From Hyphomicrobiales bacterium (GTDB taxonomy: Bacteria; Pseudomonadota; Alphaproteobacteria; Rhizobiales; Rhizobiaceae), in NCBI GenBank assembly GCA_900467745.1, contig UBQW01000009.1, forward strand, positions 1-64,000: a DNA stretch of 64,000 nt, written 5' to 3'. Below, in pieces: positions 34,079-45,000 of this stretch. A program made the position numbers and the translations under genes. The notes beneath the pieces were generated by a model. It saw only the letters and a list, made by a program, of their open reading frames with translations. It had not been told where the DNA came from and ran no database searches. The first letter of the stretch is position 1, and each line of letters begins with the position of its first letter.

Positions 34079-35410
34079 GTGAACGCGACGTTTAAACTAT
34101 CAGACCAGGAACAGCAGGTCGAAAAATCGGCGATCCGCAAGATCTCCATTCGCCTGGTGCCCTTCATCGCATTGATGTTCTTCATCAACTTCCTCGACCG
34201 TACGGCAATCTCCTTTGCCGGCCCGAACGGGATGACGCAGGACCTCGGCATGACCGCGGCCCAGTTCGGCTTTGCCGCCGGCATCTTCTTCGTTGGCTAT
34301 ATCGTCCTGGAAATCCCCAGCAACCTGGCGCTCCACAAATACGGCGCCCGCCGCTGGCTCGCCCGCATCATGGTGACCTGGGGCGTCGTTGCGATGCTCT
34401 TCACCTGGGTCAGCAGCGTCACCGGCCTTTATTCGCTGCGCTTCCTGCTCGGCGTTGCCGAGGCCGGCTTCTTCCCCGGCGCCATCCTCTATCTCAGCAC
34501 CTGGGTTCCCGGCCGCCATCGCGCCAAGATCCTGGCGCTCTTCTATCTGGCCCAGCCGCTGACCACAGTTATCGGCGCACCGATCGCCTCGCTGCTCATC
34601 CAGGCACACGGCCTGTTCGGCTACGAAGGCTGGCGCATCATGTTCTTCGGCGTCGCCGTTCCTGCGATCATCGTCGGCATCATCACCTGGTTCTACCTGC
34701 CCGACACCCCGACCGCCGCCAAGTGGCTGAGCTCGGACGAGCGTGACTGGCTGAACCGCGAACTCGCCAAGGAAGAAGCAGGCAAGCTCTCGGGCCACGG
34801 CTCGATGACTCTGCAGGCTCTCAAGGACAAGCGCGTCTGGCTGCTTTCGGTCATCTACTTCGGCCTGATCTACGGCCTCTATGCACTGGCCTTCTTCCTG
34901 CCGACCATCATCGCAGGCTTCGAGACCAAGTTCGGCACCAAGTTCAACGTCTTCGACAAGGGCCTGATCACGGCGATTCCGTATCTGCCGGCCGCCGTCG
35001 CGCTGTTCTTCTGGAGCCGCGATGCGTCCAAGCGTGGCGTCCGCGCCTGGCACGTCGGCATCCCGGCTCTGGTCGGCGCAATCAGCATCCCGCTCGCTCT
35101 GCTGATGTCGTCCCCTGAGGCAACCGTCATCGCCATCACGCTCACCGCCTGCGCGATCTTCTCGGCGCTGCCGAACTTCTGGTCCTTCCCCTCGCGCTTC
35201 CTCACGGGTGCGGCGGCTGCCGCAGGCATCGCGCTCATCAACACCGTGGGCAACATCGCGGGCTTCGCGGCACCCTACATCACCGGTGCGGTGAAGGATG
35301 CCACGGGTCTCTACGAGATGCCGATGTTCATCGTCGGCGCCTTGATGCTGATCTCGGCCCTTCTGGCCTTCTCGATCGGCAAGACCATCAAGGACCCCTC
35401 GGCGAAGTAA
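34079..35410 (+). CDS. MFS transporter of the anion:cation symporter family
   Basis: A 443-residue MFS permease of the ACS (phthalate/tartrate/glucarate) group. FINFLDRTAISFAGPNGMTQ opens the first loop, and AGIFFVGYIVLEIPSNLALHKYGARRWL gives the characteristic loop 2-3. The predicted role is uptake of an organic acid with protons. It starts with GTG five bases after GGGAGG; an overlapping ATG two bases earlier is out of frame. A terminator follows. Confidence 0.92.
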   Translation: MNATFKLSDQEQQVEKSAIRKISIRLVPFIALMFFINFLDRTAISFAGPNGMTQDLGMTAAQFGFAAGIFFVGYIVLEIPSNLALHKYGARRWLARIMVTWGVVAMLFTWVSSVTGLYSLRFLLGVAEAGFFPGAILYLSTWVPGRHRAKILALFYLAQPLTTVIGAPIASLLIQAHGLFGYEGWRIMFFGVAVPAIIVGIITWFYLPDTPTAAKWLSSDERDWLNRELAKEEAGKLSGHGSMTLQALKDKRVWLLSVIYFGLIYGLYALAFFLPTIIAGFETKFGTKFNVFDKGLITAIPYLPAAVALFFWSRDASKRGVRAWHVGIPALVGAISIPLALLMSSPEATVIAITLTACAIFSALPNFWSFPSRFLTGAAAAAGIALINTVGNIAGFAAPYITGAVKDATGLYEMPMFIVGALMLISALLAFSIGKTIKDPSAK

Positions 35411-35432
35411 GCTTGGCCGTCACGACTATTGG

Positions 35433-35466
35433 CAACCCGGTCCGCACAGGCAGGCCGGGTTGTTTT
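35433..35466 (+). terminator. Terminator after the ACS-family transporter
   Basis: CAACCCGG ... CCGGGTTG stem with 14-base loop, followed by TTTTC. Confidence 0.75.
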
Positions 35467-35505
35467 CTTTCGGGCGGAATACCCGCCAATCATCTTTCCA
35501 TTAGA

Positions 35506-35522
35506 AATATAATCGCTATATT
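35506..35522. promoter_or_regulatory. Operator-like dyad of the Xre-RES module
   Basis: AATATA-ATCGC-TATATT, 24 bp upstream of the antitoxin start in an AT-rich promoter. It likely serves as the antitoxin autoregulation site. Confidence 0.5.
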
Positions 35523-35545
35523 GTTTCCAAGGAAAGGAAATCGCC

Positions 35546-35929
35546 ATGGCCATCGCCCATACGATATCAGGCACGCATCCCCAAGAGGCCGTCGTCATCA
35601 CCAAGGCCGCCGTTGCCGCCGCCGAGCGCCTCGGCATCAGCGCCCGCACACTGTCTTCAGTGCTCGGCCTCTCTGAAGCCACCGTATCGCGCATGAAGCG
35701 GCAGGACTACCTGCTCGAACGCGGCTCGAAATCCTTTGAACTCGCCATCCTGCTCGTGCGCCTGTTCCGCTCGCTGGATGCCATCGTCGGTGGTGATGAA
35801 GCGGTCGCCCGCTCATGGCTGCGCAATTCCAACACCGCGCTCGGCGCCACGCCGCTCGAAAAGATCGTCAGCATATCAGGATTGACCGATGTCCTCGCCT
35901 ACCTGGACGCCCGCCGCGCTATCGTCTGA
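35546..35929 (+). CDS. Xre/MbcA/ParS antitoxin
   Basis: A 127-residue antitoxin: N-terminal Xre-type helix-turn-helix (ERLGISARTLSSVLGLSEAT VSRMKR in two parts) and C-terminal toxin-binding (MbcA/ParS-like DUF2384) segment SWLRNSNTALGATPLEKIVS and LTDVLAYLDARRAI. GGAAAGGAAA precedes the ATG. It overlaps the RES toxin gene by 41 bp. Confidence 0.93.
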   Translation: MAIAHTISGTHPQEAVVITKAAVAAAERLGISARTLSSVLGLSEATVSRMKRQDYLLERGSKSFELAILLVRLFRSLDAIVGGDEAVARSWLRNSNTALGATPLEKIVSISGLTDVLAYLDARRAIV

Positions 35930-36647
35930 AGCGCGACCCGTCTCCGGCCGCTTCTGGCGATTGGTGGAGGCGCAGCATCAGATCTCGACCCTGAAGATCG
36001 TCGATACGCTGGAAGAGCAGGCGCTGCTCGAAACGCTGCTGGAAGAAAGCAAGCCGGTCCTGCCGCCGGAATGCAAGGGCCTCGACTATCTCCTGGCAAC
36101 ACCCTTCCGCTACGGCGCCATCTATCCCCACGGCTCGCGCTTCCGCCGGGCAGGGCGCACGCTCGGCGTCTACTACGCGTCGGAAGCAGTCGAGACCGCG
36201 ATATCGGAGATGGCTTTCTACCGGCTGCTGTTCTTCGTCGATTCCCCGGAGACGCCGTTTCCCGCCAACGCCGCCGAATACACCGCCTTTGCAGCAGCCA
36301 TCGAGGCGCCGCGCGCGATCGACCTCACCACACCGCCGCTCGACCGCGATCATGCGGTCTGGAGTGACCCGCAGCGCTACGAGCCCTGCCAGGCGCTGGC
36401 CGATGCCGCCCGCGAGGCTGATTGTCAGGCGATCCTCTACGCTTCGGTCCGCGATCCCGGCCATCACCGCAATATCGCGCTGCTCACCGCATCGGCCTTT
36501 GCCGCGCGCGAACCCGTCGAGCGCCAGACATGGCGCCTGCGCCTCTCCGCATCAGGCGTCCAGGCGCTCTGCGAATTTCCGAAAGCGAGAATTGGGTTTA
36601 CCCGCGCCGATTTCGGCGGCGACCCACGCATCGCAGCGCGGAGCTAG
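35889..36647 (+). CDS. RES-domain toxin (NAD-degrading)
   Basis: A 252-residue RES-family toxin that degrades NAD+ (ADP-ribosyltransferase-like fold) as in the MbcT/MbcA and Rhizobium/Sinorhizobium RES-Xre systems. The diagnostic stretch is RYGAIYPHGSRFRRAG RTLGVYYASEAVETAI SEMAFYR in pieces, with the conserved Arg, Glu and Ser that name the domain. Start overlaps the antitoxin; the last 4 bp overlap the convergent MarR gene. The gene appears intact, so the module is probably functional. Confidence 0.93.
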   Translation: MSSPTWTPAALSSEARPVSGRFWRLVEAQHQISTLKIVDTLEEQALLETLLEESKPVLPPECKGLDYLLATPFRYGAIYPHGSRFRRAGRTLGVYYASEAVETAISEMAFYRLLFFVDSPETPFPANAAEYTAFAAAIEAPRAIDLTTPPLDRDHAVWSDPQRYEPCQALADAAREADCQAILYASVRDPGHHRNIALLTASAFAAREPVERQTWRLRLSASGVQALCEFPKARIGFTRADFGGDPRIAARS

Positions 36648-37090
36648 GCCAGCGCCTGCAAATCCTGCCGCAGCCGCTCGGCATTGCCCTCGGGCAACGT
36701 CTGTTCCAGCGCCGCATGCGTGCTTTCCCAGATCGGCAGCGCGGCGGTCAACACGCGCATACCCTCGGGCGTCAGCCGCAGCAACCGTCCGCGCTTGTCC
36801 CTCGGGTTCGGAAACACCTCGACCCAACCGCGCCGCTGCAACGGCTTCAGCGCCGCCGTCAGCGTCGTCTGGTCCATGGCAAGCAGCTTGGCGACCGGCC
36901 CCATCGGCGGCGGCTCCGGCCGGTTCAGCGACATCATCAGCGAGAATTGCCCATTGGTCAGCCCCGCCGGCCGCAGCGCATCGTCGAACAGCCGCGCAAG
37001 TGCTCTGGCGGCCCGCTGTGCGTGCAGGCAGAGACAAGTGTCGCGCACCAGAAGCGTCGTCGCGAAAGGAATCTCGGTAGCGTTTGACAT
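36644..37090 (-). CDS. MarR family transcriptional regulator
   Basis: A 148-residue MarR regulator. Winged helix: LTNGQFSLMMSLNRPEPPPMG with MDQTTLTAALKPLQRRGWVE and wing PRDKRGRLLRLTPEG. The ATG at 37090 is used; a TTG six bases upstream is less likely. It diverges from a DUF899 gene and a 14-bp palindrome lies between them. Confidence 0.88.
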   Translation of the reverse strand: MSNATEIPFATTLLVRDTCLCLHAQRAARALARLFDDALRPAGLTNGQFSLMMSLNRPEPPPMGPVAKLLAMDQTTLTAALKPLQRRGWVEVFPNPRDKRGRLLRLTPEGMRVLTAALPIWESTHAALEQTLPEGNAERLRQDLQALA

Positions 37091-37100
37091 GTCCAATTTC

Positions 37101-37114
37101 TATTGATATCAATA
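37101..37114. promoter_or_regulatory. MarR operator-like palindrome
   Basis: TATTGATATCAATA, a perfect 14-bp palindrome directly upstream of the MarR gene and facing the DUF899-VOC pair. Confidence 0.6.
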
Positions 37115-37174
37115 TATATAGTCAAGGAAAAGGAGAATGGACCGTCTCGGTCGCGCCGGAGGAGGGCGCACACG

Positions 37175-37903
37175 ATGCAGAACCAAGTCGTTTCCCGCGA
37201 AGAATGGCTCGAAGCCCGCCGCGCGCTGCTTCTCAAGGAGAAGGAAGCAACGCATCTGAGGGACAAGCTCAATGCCGAGCGCATGGCGCTTCCCTGGGTC
37301 AAAGTCGAGAAGGACTATGCCTTCGACACGCCCGATGGCAAGAGATCGCTCAGCGAGCTCTTCGATGGCCGCAGCCAGCTGATCATCTACCATTTCATGC
37401 TCGGTCCCGATTGGGAGGCCGGCTGCCCCGGTTGCTCATTCCTGTCCGACCATGTCGATGGCGCGCTGCCGCACCTGAACAACCACGATGTCACCTGGGT
37501 CGCCGTTTCCCGCGCCCCCGTCGCCAAGATCGAGGCCTATAAGACCAGGATGGGCTGGAAGTTCCCCTGGGTATCCTCGGCATCGAGCGACTTCAACTTC
37601 GACTATCACGTGTCGTTCAGCCCGGAAGATCTCGGCAAGGACAAGGTATTCTATAACTTTACTTCGATCCCGCCGGAAGATGCCAATGACGAACTGCCGG
37701 GATTGAGCGCTTTTTATAAAAACGAGAATGGCGAGATCTTCCACACATACTCCAGCTACGCTCGCGGCCCGGAAGAGCTGATCGGCACGCTGATGATCCT
37801 CGACCGCGCGCCAAAGGGCCGCAACGAGGATTCGACGATGAACTTCGTCAAGCGCCACGACGAGTATGCTGAAGCGCCCAAGACGTCATCCTGCTGCCAC
37901 TGA
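37175..37903 (+). CDS. DUF899 family thioredoxin-like protein
   Basis: A 242-residue DUF899 protein with a thioredoxin-like fold. Key stretches: VSREEWLEARRALLLKEKEA, YHFMLGPDWEAGCPGCSFLSD (the CxxC pair), WVAVSRAPVAKIEAYKTRMGW and DELPGLSAFYKNENGEIFHTY in pieces. The start at 37175 follows GGAGGG. Function is not established; family members are often next to stress or glyoxalase genes, as here with a VOC gene 73 bp downstream. Confidence 0.88.
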   Translation: MQNQVVSREEWLEARRALLLKEKEATHLRDKLNAERMALPWVKVEKDYAFDTPDGKRSLSELFDGRSQLIIYHFMLGPDWEAGCPGCSFLSDHVDGALPHLNNHDVTWVAVSRAPVAKIEAYKTRMGWKFPWVSSASSDFNFDYHVSFSPEDLGKDKVFYNFTSIPPEDANDELPGLSAFYKNENGEIFHTYSSYARGPEELIGTLMILDRAPKGRNEDSTMNFVKRHDEYAEAPKTSSCCH

Positions 37904-37976
37904 TACCCAGGATTATGGCGGCCTGAGATCATCACGCCTGTATCGACGCAACGAAGAACGTGAAAGGGAGATCACG

Positions 37977-38756
37977 ATGTCGGAGACCCACGGCAAGTTC
38001 ATCTGGTGCGAATTGATGACGCCCGATACCAAGGGCGCCAAGGATTTCTACACGAAGGTCGTCGGCTGGACGACCAGCGAAATGGCCGTCCCCGGCATGC
38101 CGCCCTATAATATCTTCGAGGCGGATGGCGTCGGCCGTGCCGGCATGATGGTCTTTCCCGCCGAGCTTGAAGGCACCGGCATCCCGCCGAACTGGACCGG
38201 CTATGTCGCGGTCGACGATGTCGATCAGAGCGCCCGGGATTTCGCCGCCAATGGCGGCTCCGTCCGCCGCCCGCCGGAAGATATCCCCGAGATCGGCCGC
38301 TTCGCCGTGGTCGCCGACCCGCATGGCGCCGTGATCTGCATCATGACGCCGGCGCCGATGGACAGCCCTCCGCCTGAGGCCGCGATGGGCGCGCCCGGCA
38401 CGCTCGGCTGGAGCGAACTCTATGCCGGCGATGGCGGTGAGGCCTTCACCTTCTACGAAAAGCTCTTCGGCTGGACCAAGGACCATGATTTCGACATGGG
38501 CCCGATGGGCGTCTACCGCATCTTCGCCGAACACGGCACGCCCGTCGGCGGCATGATGACCAAGCCGGAGAACGTGCCGATGCCGGCCTGGGCCTATTAC
38601 TTCAACGTGCCCGCCATCGATTCCGCCATCGAGCGGGTCAAGGCCGGCGGCGGCCAGGTCGTCAACGGCCCGATGGAAGTGCCCGGCGGCAGCTGGGTCA
38701 TACAGGCGATCGATCCCCAGGGCGCCTTCTTCTGCCTCGTGGCGCCGGCCCGCTAA
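37977..38756 (+). CDS. VOC family protein (two glyoxalase-like domains)
   Basis: A 259-residue protein with two vicinal-oxygen-chelate domains: the first MSETHGKFIWCELMTPDTKG to ~residue 125, the second from LGWSELYAGDGGEAFTFYEK to the end (GGSWVIQAIDPQGAFFCLVA). The start follows GGGAG. It likely forms an operon with DUF899 under the divergent MarR. A terminator follows. Confidence 0.88.
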   Translation: MSETHGKFIWCELMTPDTKGAKDFYTKVVGWTTSEMAVPGMPPYNIFEADGVGRAGMMVFPAELEGTGIPPNWTGYVAVDDVDQSARDFAANGGSVRRPPEDIPEIGRFAVVADPHGAVICIMTPAPMDSPPPEAAMGAPGTLGWSELYAGDGGEAFTFYEKLFGWTKDHDFDMGPMGVYRIFAEHGTPVGGMMTKPENVPMPAWAYYFNVPAIDSAIERVKAGGGQVVNGPMEVPGGSWVIQAIDPQGAFFCLVAPAR

Positions 38757-38799
38757 GGCCTCGCAAGCCCGCCTGCGAACACCCGAAACACGCTCGAAT

Positions 38800-38823
38800 C
38801 GGCCCCGGAAACGGGGCCGCTTT
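38800..38823 (+). terminator. Terminator after the VOC gene
   Basis: CGGCCCC-GGAAAC-GGGGCCG followed by CTTTG, a 7-bp GC stem. Confidence 0.65.
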
Positions 38824-39012
38824 GCTGTGGCCGAATAGCCTCTATCGTTCTATTTTTATTAGAATTTTACCGACTAAGCGGTTTTGCGGTTAACCGTTCT
38901 TAAACATTTCTGGGTGGATGCATAACCGGCTATATCGGCGCCTATAGGGCAGTATTGCTTTTGTATCTTCGGCGGAATTATTTGGCCTCAGTTTCTCATT
39001 GGGGTATTTTGT
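38824..39012 (+). promoter_or_regulatory. Upstream region of the giant adhesin gene
   Basis: AT-rich DNA between the VOC terminator and the adhesin start. It contains TTCTA-N7-TAGAA (38848-38864) and the palindrome CGGTTAACCG (38887-38896). GGGG lies eight bases before the adhesin ATG. The dyads are candidate control sites for a strongly regulated surface protein. Confidence 0.45.
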
Positions 39013-42000
39013 ATGTCTATCGAAGATTCTCGCATCTCTGCCGTTGAAAATGAAAACGCATCGCATGACTTGATCTCCGATATTCATCAGGACGCTCGCC
39101 TGCAGACTTCCGCCCGTGATGGCGTCGAGGTCGCACAGGCCGGAACCACTCAGCCAAGCGACCAGCAGGGGGCCCAGTCGACTGAAACGACCGGCCGCTT
39201 GCCCGCAGCTCAAGAGGCAGCCGCCGCAGCACCCGCCGGCCAGGTTGTCCCGGATCAGAACAACATCGCCCATCTGCCGGCCGGCACCGCGATCGACGAT
39301 ATCCACGTCCGCGGCAACGACCTCGTGCTTGTCCAGGCCGATGGCACCGAGATCGTCATCGTCAACGGCGCGCTCCACGTTCCGACCTTCCTGCTCGGCG
39401 AAGTCGAGCTTCCCCAGCAGGCCGTGATCGCCGCTCTCGAGCAGAGCAACATCAACGTCGCCGCCGGCCCCGACGGCTCCTACTCCGCCAGCTCCTCCCC
39501 CTCGAGCTCCGGCGCCAACTTCCAGGACTCGATCCAGGGCAACGCCGGCGACCCGACGCAGCTCGCTTCGCTGCTGGCCGATACGCAGCAGGCGGACAGC
39601 GCGCCCGAGCGCACGCCCGATCTGAACGACGATGTGCCGACTGCGCTTGCCAACGCCGTGGTTCTGCTCGACGACAGCTCGCTGCCCGGCGGTAACGGCG
39701 AAGCCACGCTCTTGAACACCACTGGCACGCTCGGCTTTCTCTCTGGCGCCGATGGTATCGGCTCCGTTCTGCTGACGGGGGCTGGTCTCGCCAACACGGC
39801 TGCTGGTGAAGGCTCCTTCTTCCAGACTGTGGGCGCCGACGGCCGCAGCATCGTGATCTCGCAGGTCCAGCATGGTACGAACGTCACCGTTCTGACCGTC
39901 ACGCTGAGCGACACCACCTCCGGCATCTACACCATCGTCCAGAACGCAGCGATCCAGCACGCGCTCGGCCAAGGCGAAAACACCCAAGCCTTCACCATCG
40001 GGTACCAGGTCAAGGACAAGGACGGCGACGCGGCAAACGGCACACTGACACTGAACGTCAAGGACGACGTCATCGCCTGGAGCCCGTCCGAAGATAGCAA
40101 TACGACAGTCAATGAGCACAATCTCGGCAACGGCGGTGAAACGCCGGTTCTGCTGCGCGAGGCCGTCTCCTCGTCATCCACGACTGCTTCCGGCGATCTT
40201 CACATCTCCTGGGGCGCCGACAACTATGACGTCGAAGGTGCCAATGACGGCGTCGGCCGCTCGCTCGTCTTCGCCTCGGCTGAATCCGCAGTCACTTCGG
40301 CCCTGCCGCTGACGTCGAATGGCGTCGCGCTCACCTACGCCCTGTCGGAAGACGGCACCACGCTGACTGCAAGCGCAGGCAAGGAAACCATCTTCACGGT
40401 CAGCCTCAACGACGACGGTAGCGGCAGCTACACGTTCACCCTGCAGGGCCCGCTTGATCATCCGGCTGCCGGCCAGGACAGCCTCGGCATCGGCTTCCAT
40501 GTCGTCGCGACCGATTCCGACGGCGATCCGGCTAACGTCGACTTCACCGTTTCGGTTACCGACGACGTTCCCACTGCGCTCGGCCAGATCCGCACGCACT
40601 ATGTCGAAGAAGAAGAACTCACCGGCGGCAACGAGGACGACCGTCCCGGTCGTGGCTCGCCGGATGCCGATGGCTATTATCCGGGTCGCGGCCACCTCAA
40701 CCCGACGACCAACGAGACGAACGGTTCGCTGCATATCTCCTGGGGCTCCGACAACGGCAATGCCGTCGCCAACGGCGGCGTCGGCGGTCTCGGCGACCGC
40801 TCGGTTGTTTTTGACGCGGTCGATGGCTCGAAGGTTATGACGACCGGAGAGGCATCCGCTCTCTTCACGGTCAAGAGCGGCGAAACGACCCTCGACCTCG
40901 GCAGCCTGAAGTCTGGCGGCGAGACGCTTACCTACACGCTGTCGGAGAACGGCACGGTTCTGACCGCCAGCGCCGGCGAAAAGACCATCTTCACCGTAAC
41001 GCTGACCGACACCGGTGCCGGTGGCTACAGCTTCGTACTGTCCGGCGTGCTTGATCACCCGGTCACGGCATCGGGCGCCCGCAATGAGGACGTCCTCTCG
41101 CTCGCCTTCAACGCCGTCGTGCGCGATGCCGATGGCGACCAGATCACCACGCATTTCACCATTGGCGTCATCGACGACAGCCCGATCGTCTCCGCGAACG
41201 GCGCCGTGCAGCTTGACGACGGCTCCTTCAAGGGCAACGGCGAGCCTTTGATCGCCAACACCACGGGCACGCTCGGCCACTCCTACGGTGCCGACGGCGT
41301 CGGCTCGCTCGTCCTGACAACGGCAGGCTTCGCCGCGTCGGCCTCCGGCGAGGGTTCGTTCTTCCAGACCGTCTCGGAAGACGGCAGCCGAATCGTGATT
41401 TCGCAGATCCAGCACGGCACGGTGGTCAACATTCTGAGCGTCGTGCTCGAAGACACGACTTCCGGCAAGTATACCGTCACCCAGCTGGCCCCCGTCCAGC
41501 ATGCTGCCGGCAACGGCGAGGCCGACCAGCCGTTCACGATCGGCTACCGCGTCACGGATGGCGACGGCGACACCGCCAATGGCTCGCTGACCATCAACGT
41601 CAAGGACGACGTCATCTCTTGGACCAAGTCCGACAGCGCCAGCGTCAACGAAGACGACCTGCGTGGCGGCAATGATGCATGGCCGGAATCCACCAAGGTA
41701 TCCGGCAATCTCAACATTTCCTGGGGCGCGGACAACTACGACAAGCCGGGCGCCAATGATGGTGCCGGCCGCTCGCTGGTCTTCGCAACGACGGGTGCCG
41801 AAAGCCACGCAGGCGTCGTCTCGGCCGTCGATAGTCTCGGCAATGCGATTGCGCTCACCTCCGAGGGACAGGCGCTGAGCTACCGCCTGACCGATGGCGG
41901 CACCAAGCTGGTTGCAACCGCCCACGGCGAAACCATCTTCACCGTCACCATCAGCGATGACGGCACAGGCAAGTACAATTTCGAGCTACAGGGCTCGCTC

Positions 42001-45000
42001 GACCAGAACGTTCAGGGCGACGACGCGCTGAAGCTGACCTTCCACACGGTTGCGACCGATTCCGACGGCGACCCGAAGAATGTCGATTTCTCGATCTCCG
42101 TGGTCGACGACGTGCCGGTGGCGATCGGCCAGATCATCACCCGCTACGTCGAGGAAGAAGCGCTGAAGGGCGGCAACGAGGATACCTCGCCCGGCGTCGA
42201 CGGCGATTACGAATTCTTCGGCCACCACGTTGACGTCACCGGCAATTCGGCTGGTGGCTCGCTCAACATCTTCTGGGGCTCCGACAGCGCCAACGCCGTG
42301 ATCAATGGCGGCGTCGGCGGTCTCGGCGATCGCTCCGTCGTCTTCGGCACGGTTGTCGGCTCGACGGATCTGACGAATAGCGAAGCGGCCGCGATTTTCT
42401 CGATCAAGAGCGGCAACCAGACGATCTCGCCCGCCAACCTGACCTCCGGCGGCGAGCATCTGACCTATACACTGTCGGCCAATGGCACGGTGCTCACCGC
42501 CTATGCCGGCAAGGACGTTGTCTTCACCGTTTCGCTCTCCGATACGGGTAGCGGCGCCTACAACTTCGTTTTGTCCGGCACGCTCGACCATCCGGTCAAG
42601 GCATCGGGTGCTGCTAATGAAGATGTCCTGTCGCTCTCCTTCAACGCCATCGTCCGCGACAGCGACGGCGACAAGATCACCACCAACTTCACGATCGGCG
42701 TCATCGATGACAGCCCGATCGTTTCGTCCAACAACACGGTACAGCTCGACGACGATGCACTCGCGGGCGGTAACCCCGGCGGCAACGGCGACGACTTCAA
42801 CGCTGTCAACGTCACCGGCACGTTGGCGCATTCCTATGGCGCCGATGGTGTCGGCTCGCTCCTGCTGACGGGCGCCGGTTTCGGCACGTCGGTTCGTGGA
42901 GAGGGCAACTATTCGCAGTCGGTCAGCTCCGACGGCAAGACGCTCGTCATCTCGCAGATCCAGCACGGCGCCTCGGTGGCCGTCCTGACGATCACGCTCG
43001 ACGACACGACGTCCGGCAAGTACACGGTCGTGCAGAACAACCCGGTCATGCACGACAGCGGCCGCAATGAAAACAACGAGATCTTCACCGTCACCTACCA
43101 GGTGAAGGACGGCGACGGCGACACGGCAAACGGCACGCTGACGATCAATGTCGACGACGACACGCCGACGGTGTCCGACAACGCCACGGTCAGGCTCGAC
43201 GACGATGCGCTGGCTGGCGGTAACGCCGACGGTGTTGGCGACGATGTCAATTCGCAGAATGTTACCGGTACGCTGGCGCATTCCTACGGTGCAGACGGCG
43301 CCGGCTCGCTGTTGCTGACGGGCGCTGGCTTCGGTACCAAGGCCACGACCGAAGGTGCTTACACACAGTCGATCTCCGATGGCGGCAAGACGCTCGTCAT
43401 CTCGCAGATCCAGCACGGCGAAAAGGTAGCCGTCCTGACGGTCACGCTCGACGACGCGACATCGGGCAAGTACACCGTCGTTCAGAACCACGCTGTGCTG
43501 CATGCTGCAGGCGCGGATGAAAACAACCAGACCTTCACCATCAGTTACCAGGTGACGGATGACGATGGCGACACCGTCAACGGCACGCTCAAGATCGATA
43601 TCGACGACGACACGCCGACGGTCTCTGAAAATGCCACGGTCAAGCTCGACGACGACGCTTTGTCCGGCGGTAACGCCGGCGGCACCGGCGACGATGTCGA
43701 TGCTGCGAACGTCAAGGGCACGCTGGCGCATTCCTACGGTGCGGACGGCGCCGGTTCGGTCCTGCTGACGGGCGCCGGCTACGGCACGTCCACCAAGGTC
43801 GAAGGTGCCTTCTCTCAGTCGGTCACCAACGGCGGCAAGACGCTTGTCATCTCGCAGTACCAGCATGGTGCCACGGTCACCGTTCTCACTGTCACGCTCG
43901 ATGACGCGACATCCGGCAAGTACACCGTCGTTCAGAACCATGCTGTCATGCATGCGGCCGGCAATGACGAAAACAACGCGACCTTCACCATCAACTACCA
44001 GGTGAAGGACGGCGATGGCGATCCGGCCAACGGCACGCTGTCCATCATCGTCAACGACGACACGCCGACGGTCTCGTCGAACGCGCTTGTACAGCTTGAC
44101 GACGACACCTTCCCGGGCGGCAACCCCGGCGGCAACGGCGACACGGACGATGCTGTAAACGTCACCGGCATCCTGGCGCACTCCTACGGTGCTGATGGCG
44201 CTGGCTCGATCCTTTGGGCAGCGACCAACGAGGGCCTGCCGTCGCATTACACGGCCTCGACCTCGTCGGACGGCAAGGTCCTGACGATTACGGAAGCTCG
44301 CGGTTCGACCTCCATAGTTGTTCTCGTCGCGACAATCACCAACACCACGACAGGCGCCTACACCGTGGAGCAGAAGGCCCCGCTCGGCCATCGCGGTGCA
44401 AACCCCGGTATTGAAGACTATCTCGACTTCAAGCTCAGCTACGTCGTGACCGACGGCGATTCCGACAAGGCCACCGGCGACATCACGATCCGCGTCAACG
44501 ACGACACACCGACGGTAGCAGCCAATGACGTCGTCAAGCTCGACGACGACGCCCTGACCGGCGGCAATGCTGGCGGCACGGGCGACGATGTCGACGCTGC
44601 AAACGTCAAGGGTATCTTGGCGCACTCCTACGGCGCAGATGGCGCCGGCTCGCTGCTCCTGACCGGCGCCGGCCTTGCGACGACCGCTTCGACCGAGGGC
44701 GCTTTCTCGCAGTCCCTGTCGAGCGATGGCAAGACGCTTGTCATCTCGCAGATCCAGCACGGCAGCGCCGTCACGGTTCTCACCGTCACGCTCGAAGACA
44801 CCACGTCGGGCAAGTACACGGTGACGCAGAACCATGCGATCCAGCACGCTGCGGGTTCCGATGAAAACAACCAGACCTTCGAGATCAGCTATAATGTGAA
44901 GGACGGCGATGGCGATGTTGCCGGCGGCAAGCTGACGATCAGCGTCAATGACGACACCCCGACCATCGTGTCTCCGACGCTCGGCCACGCCGCCGAAGTC

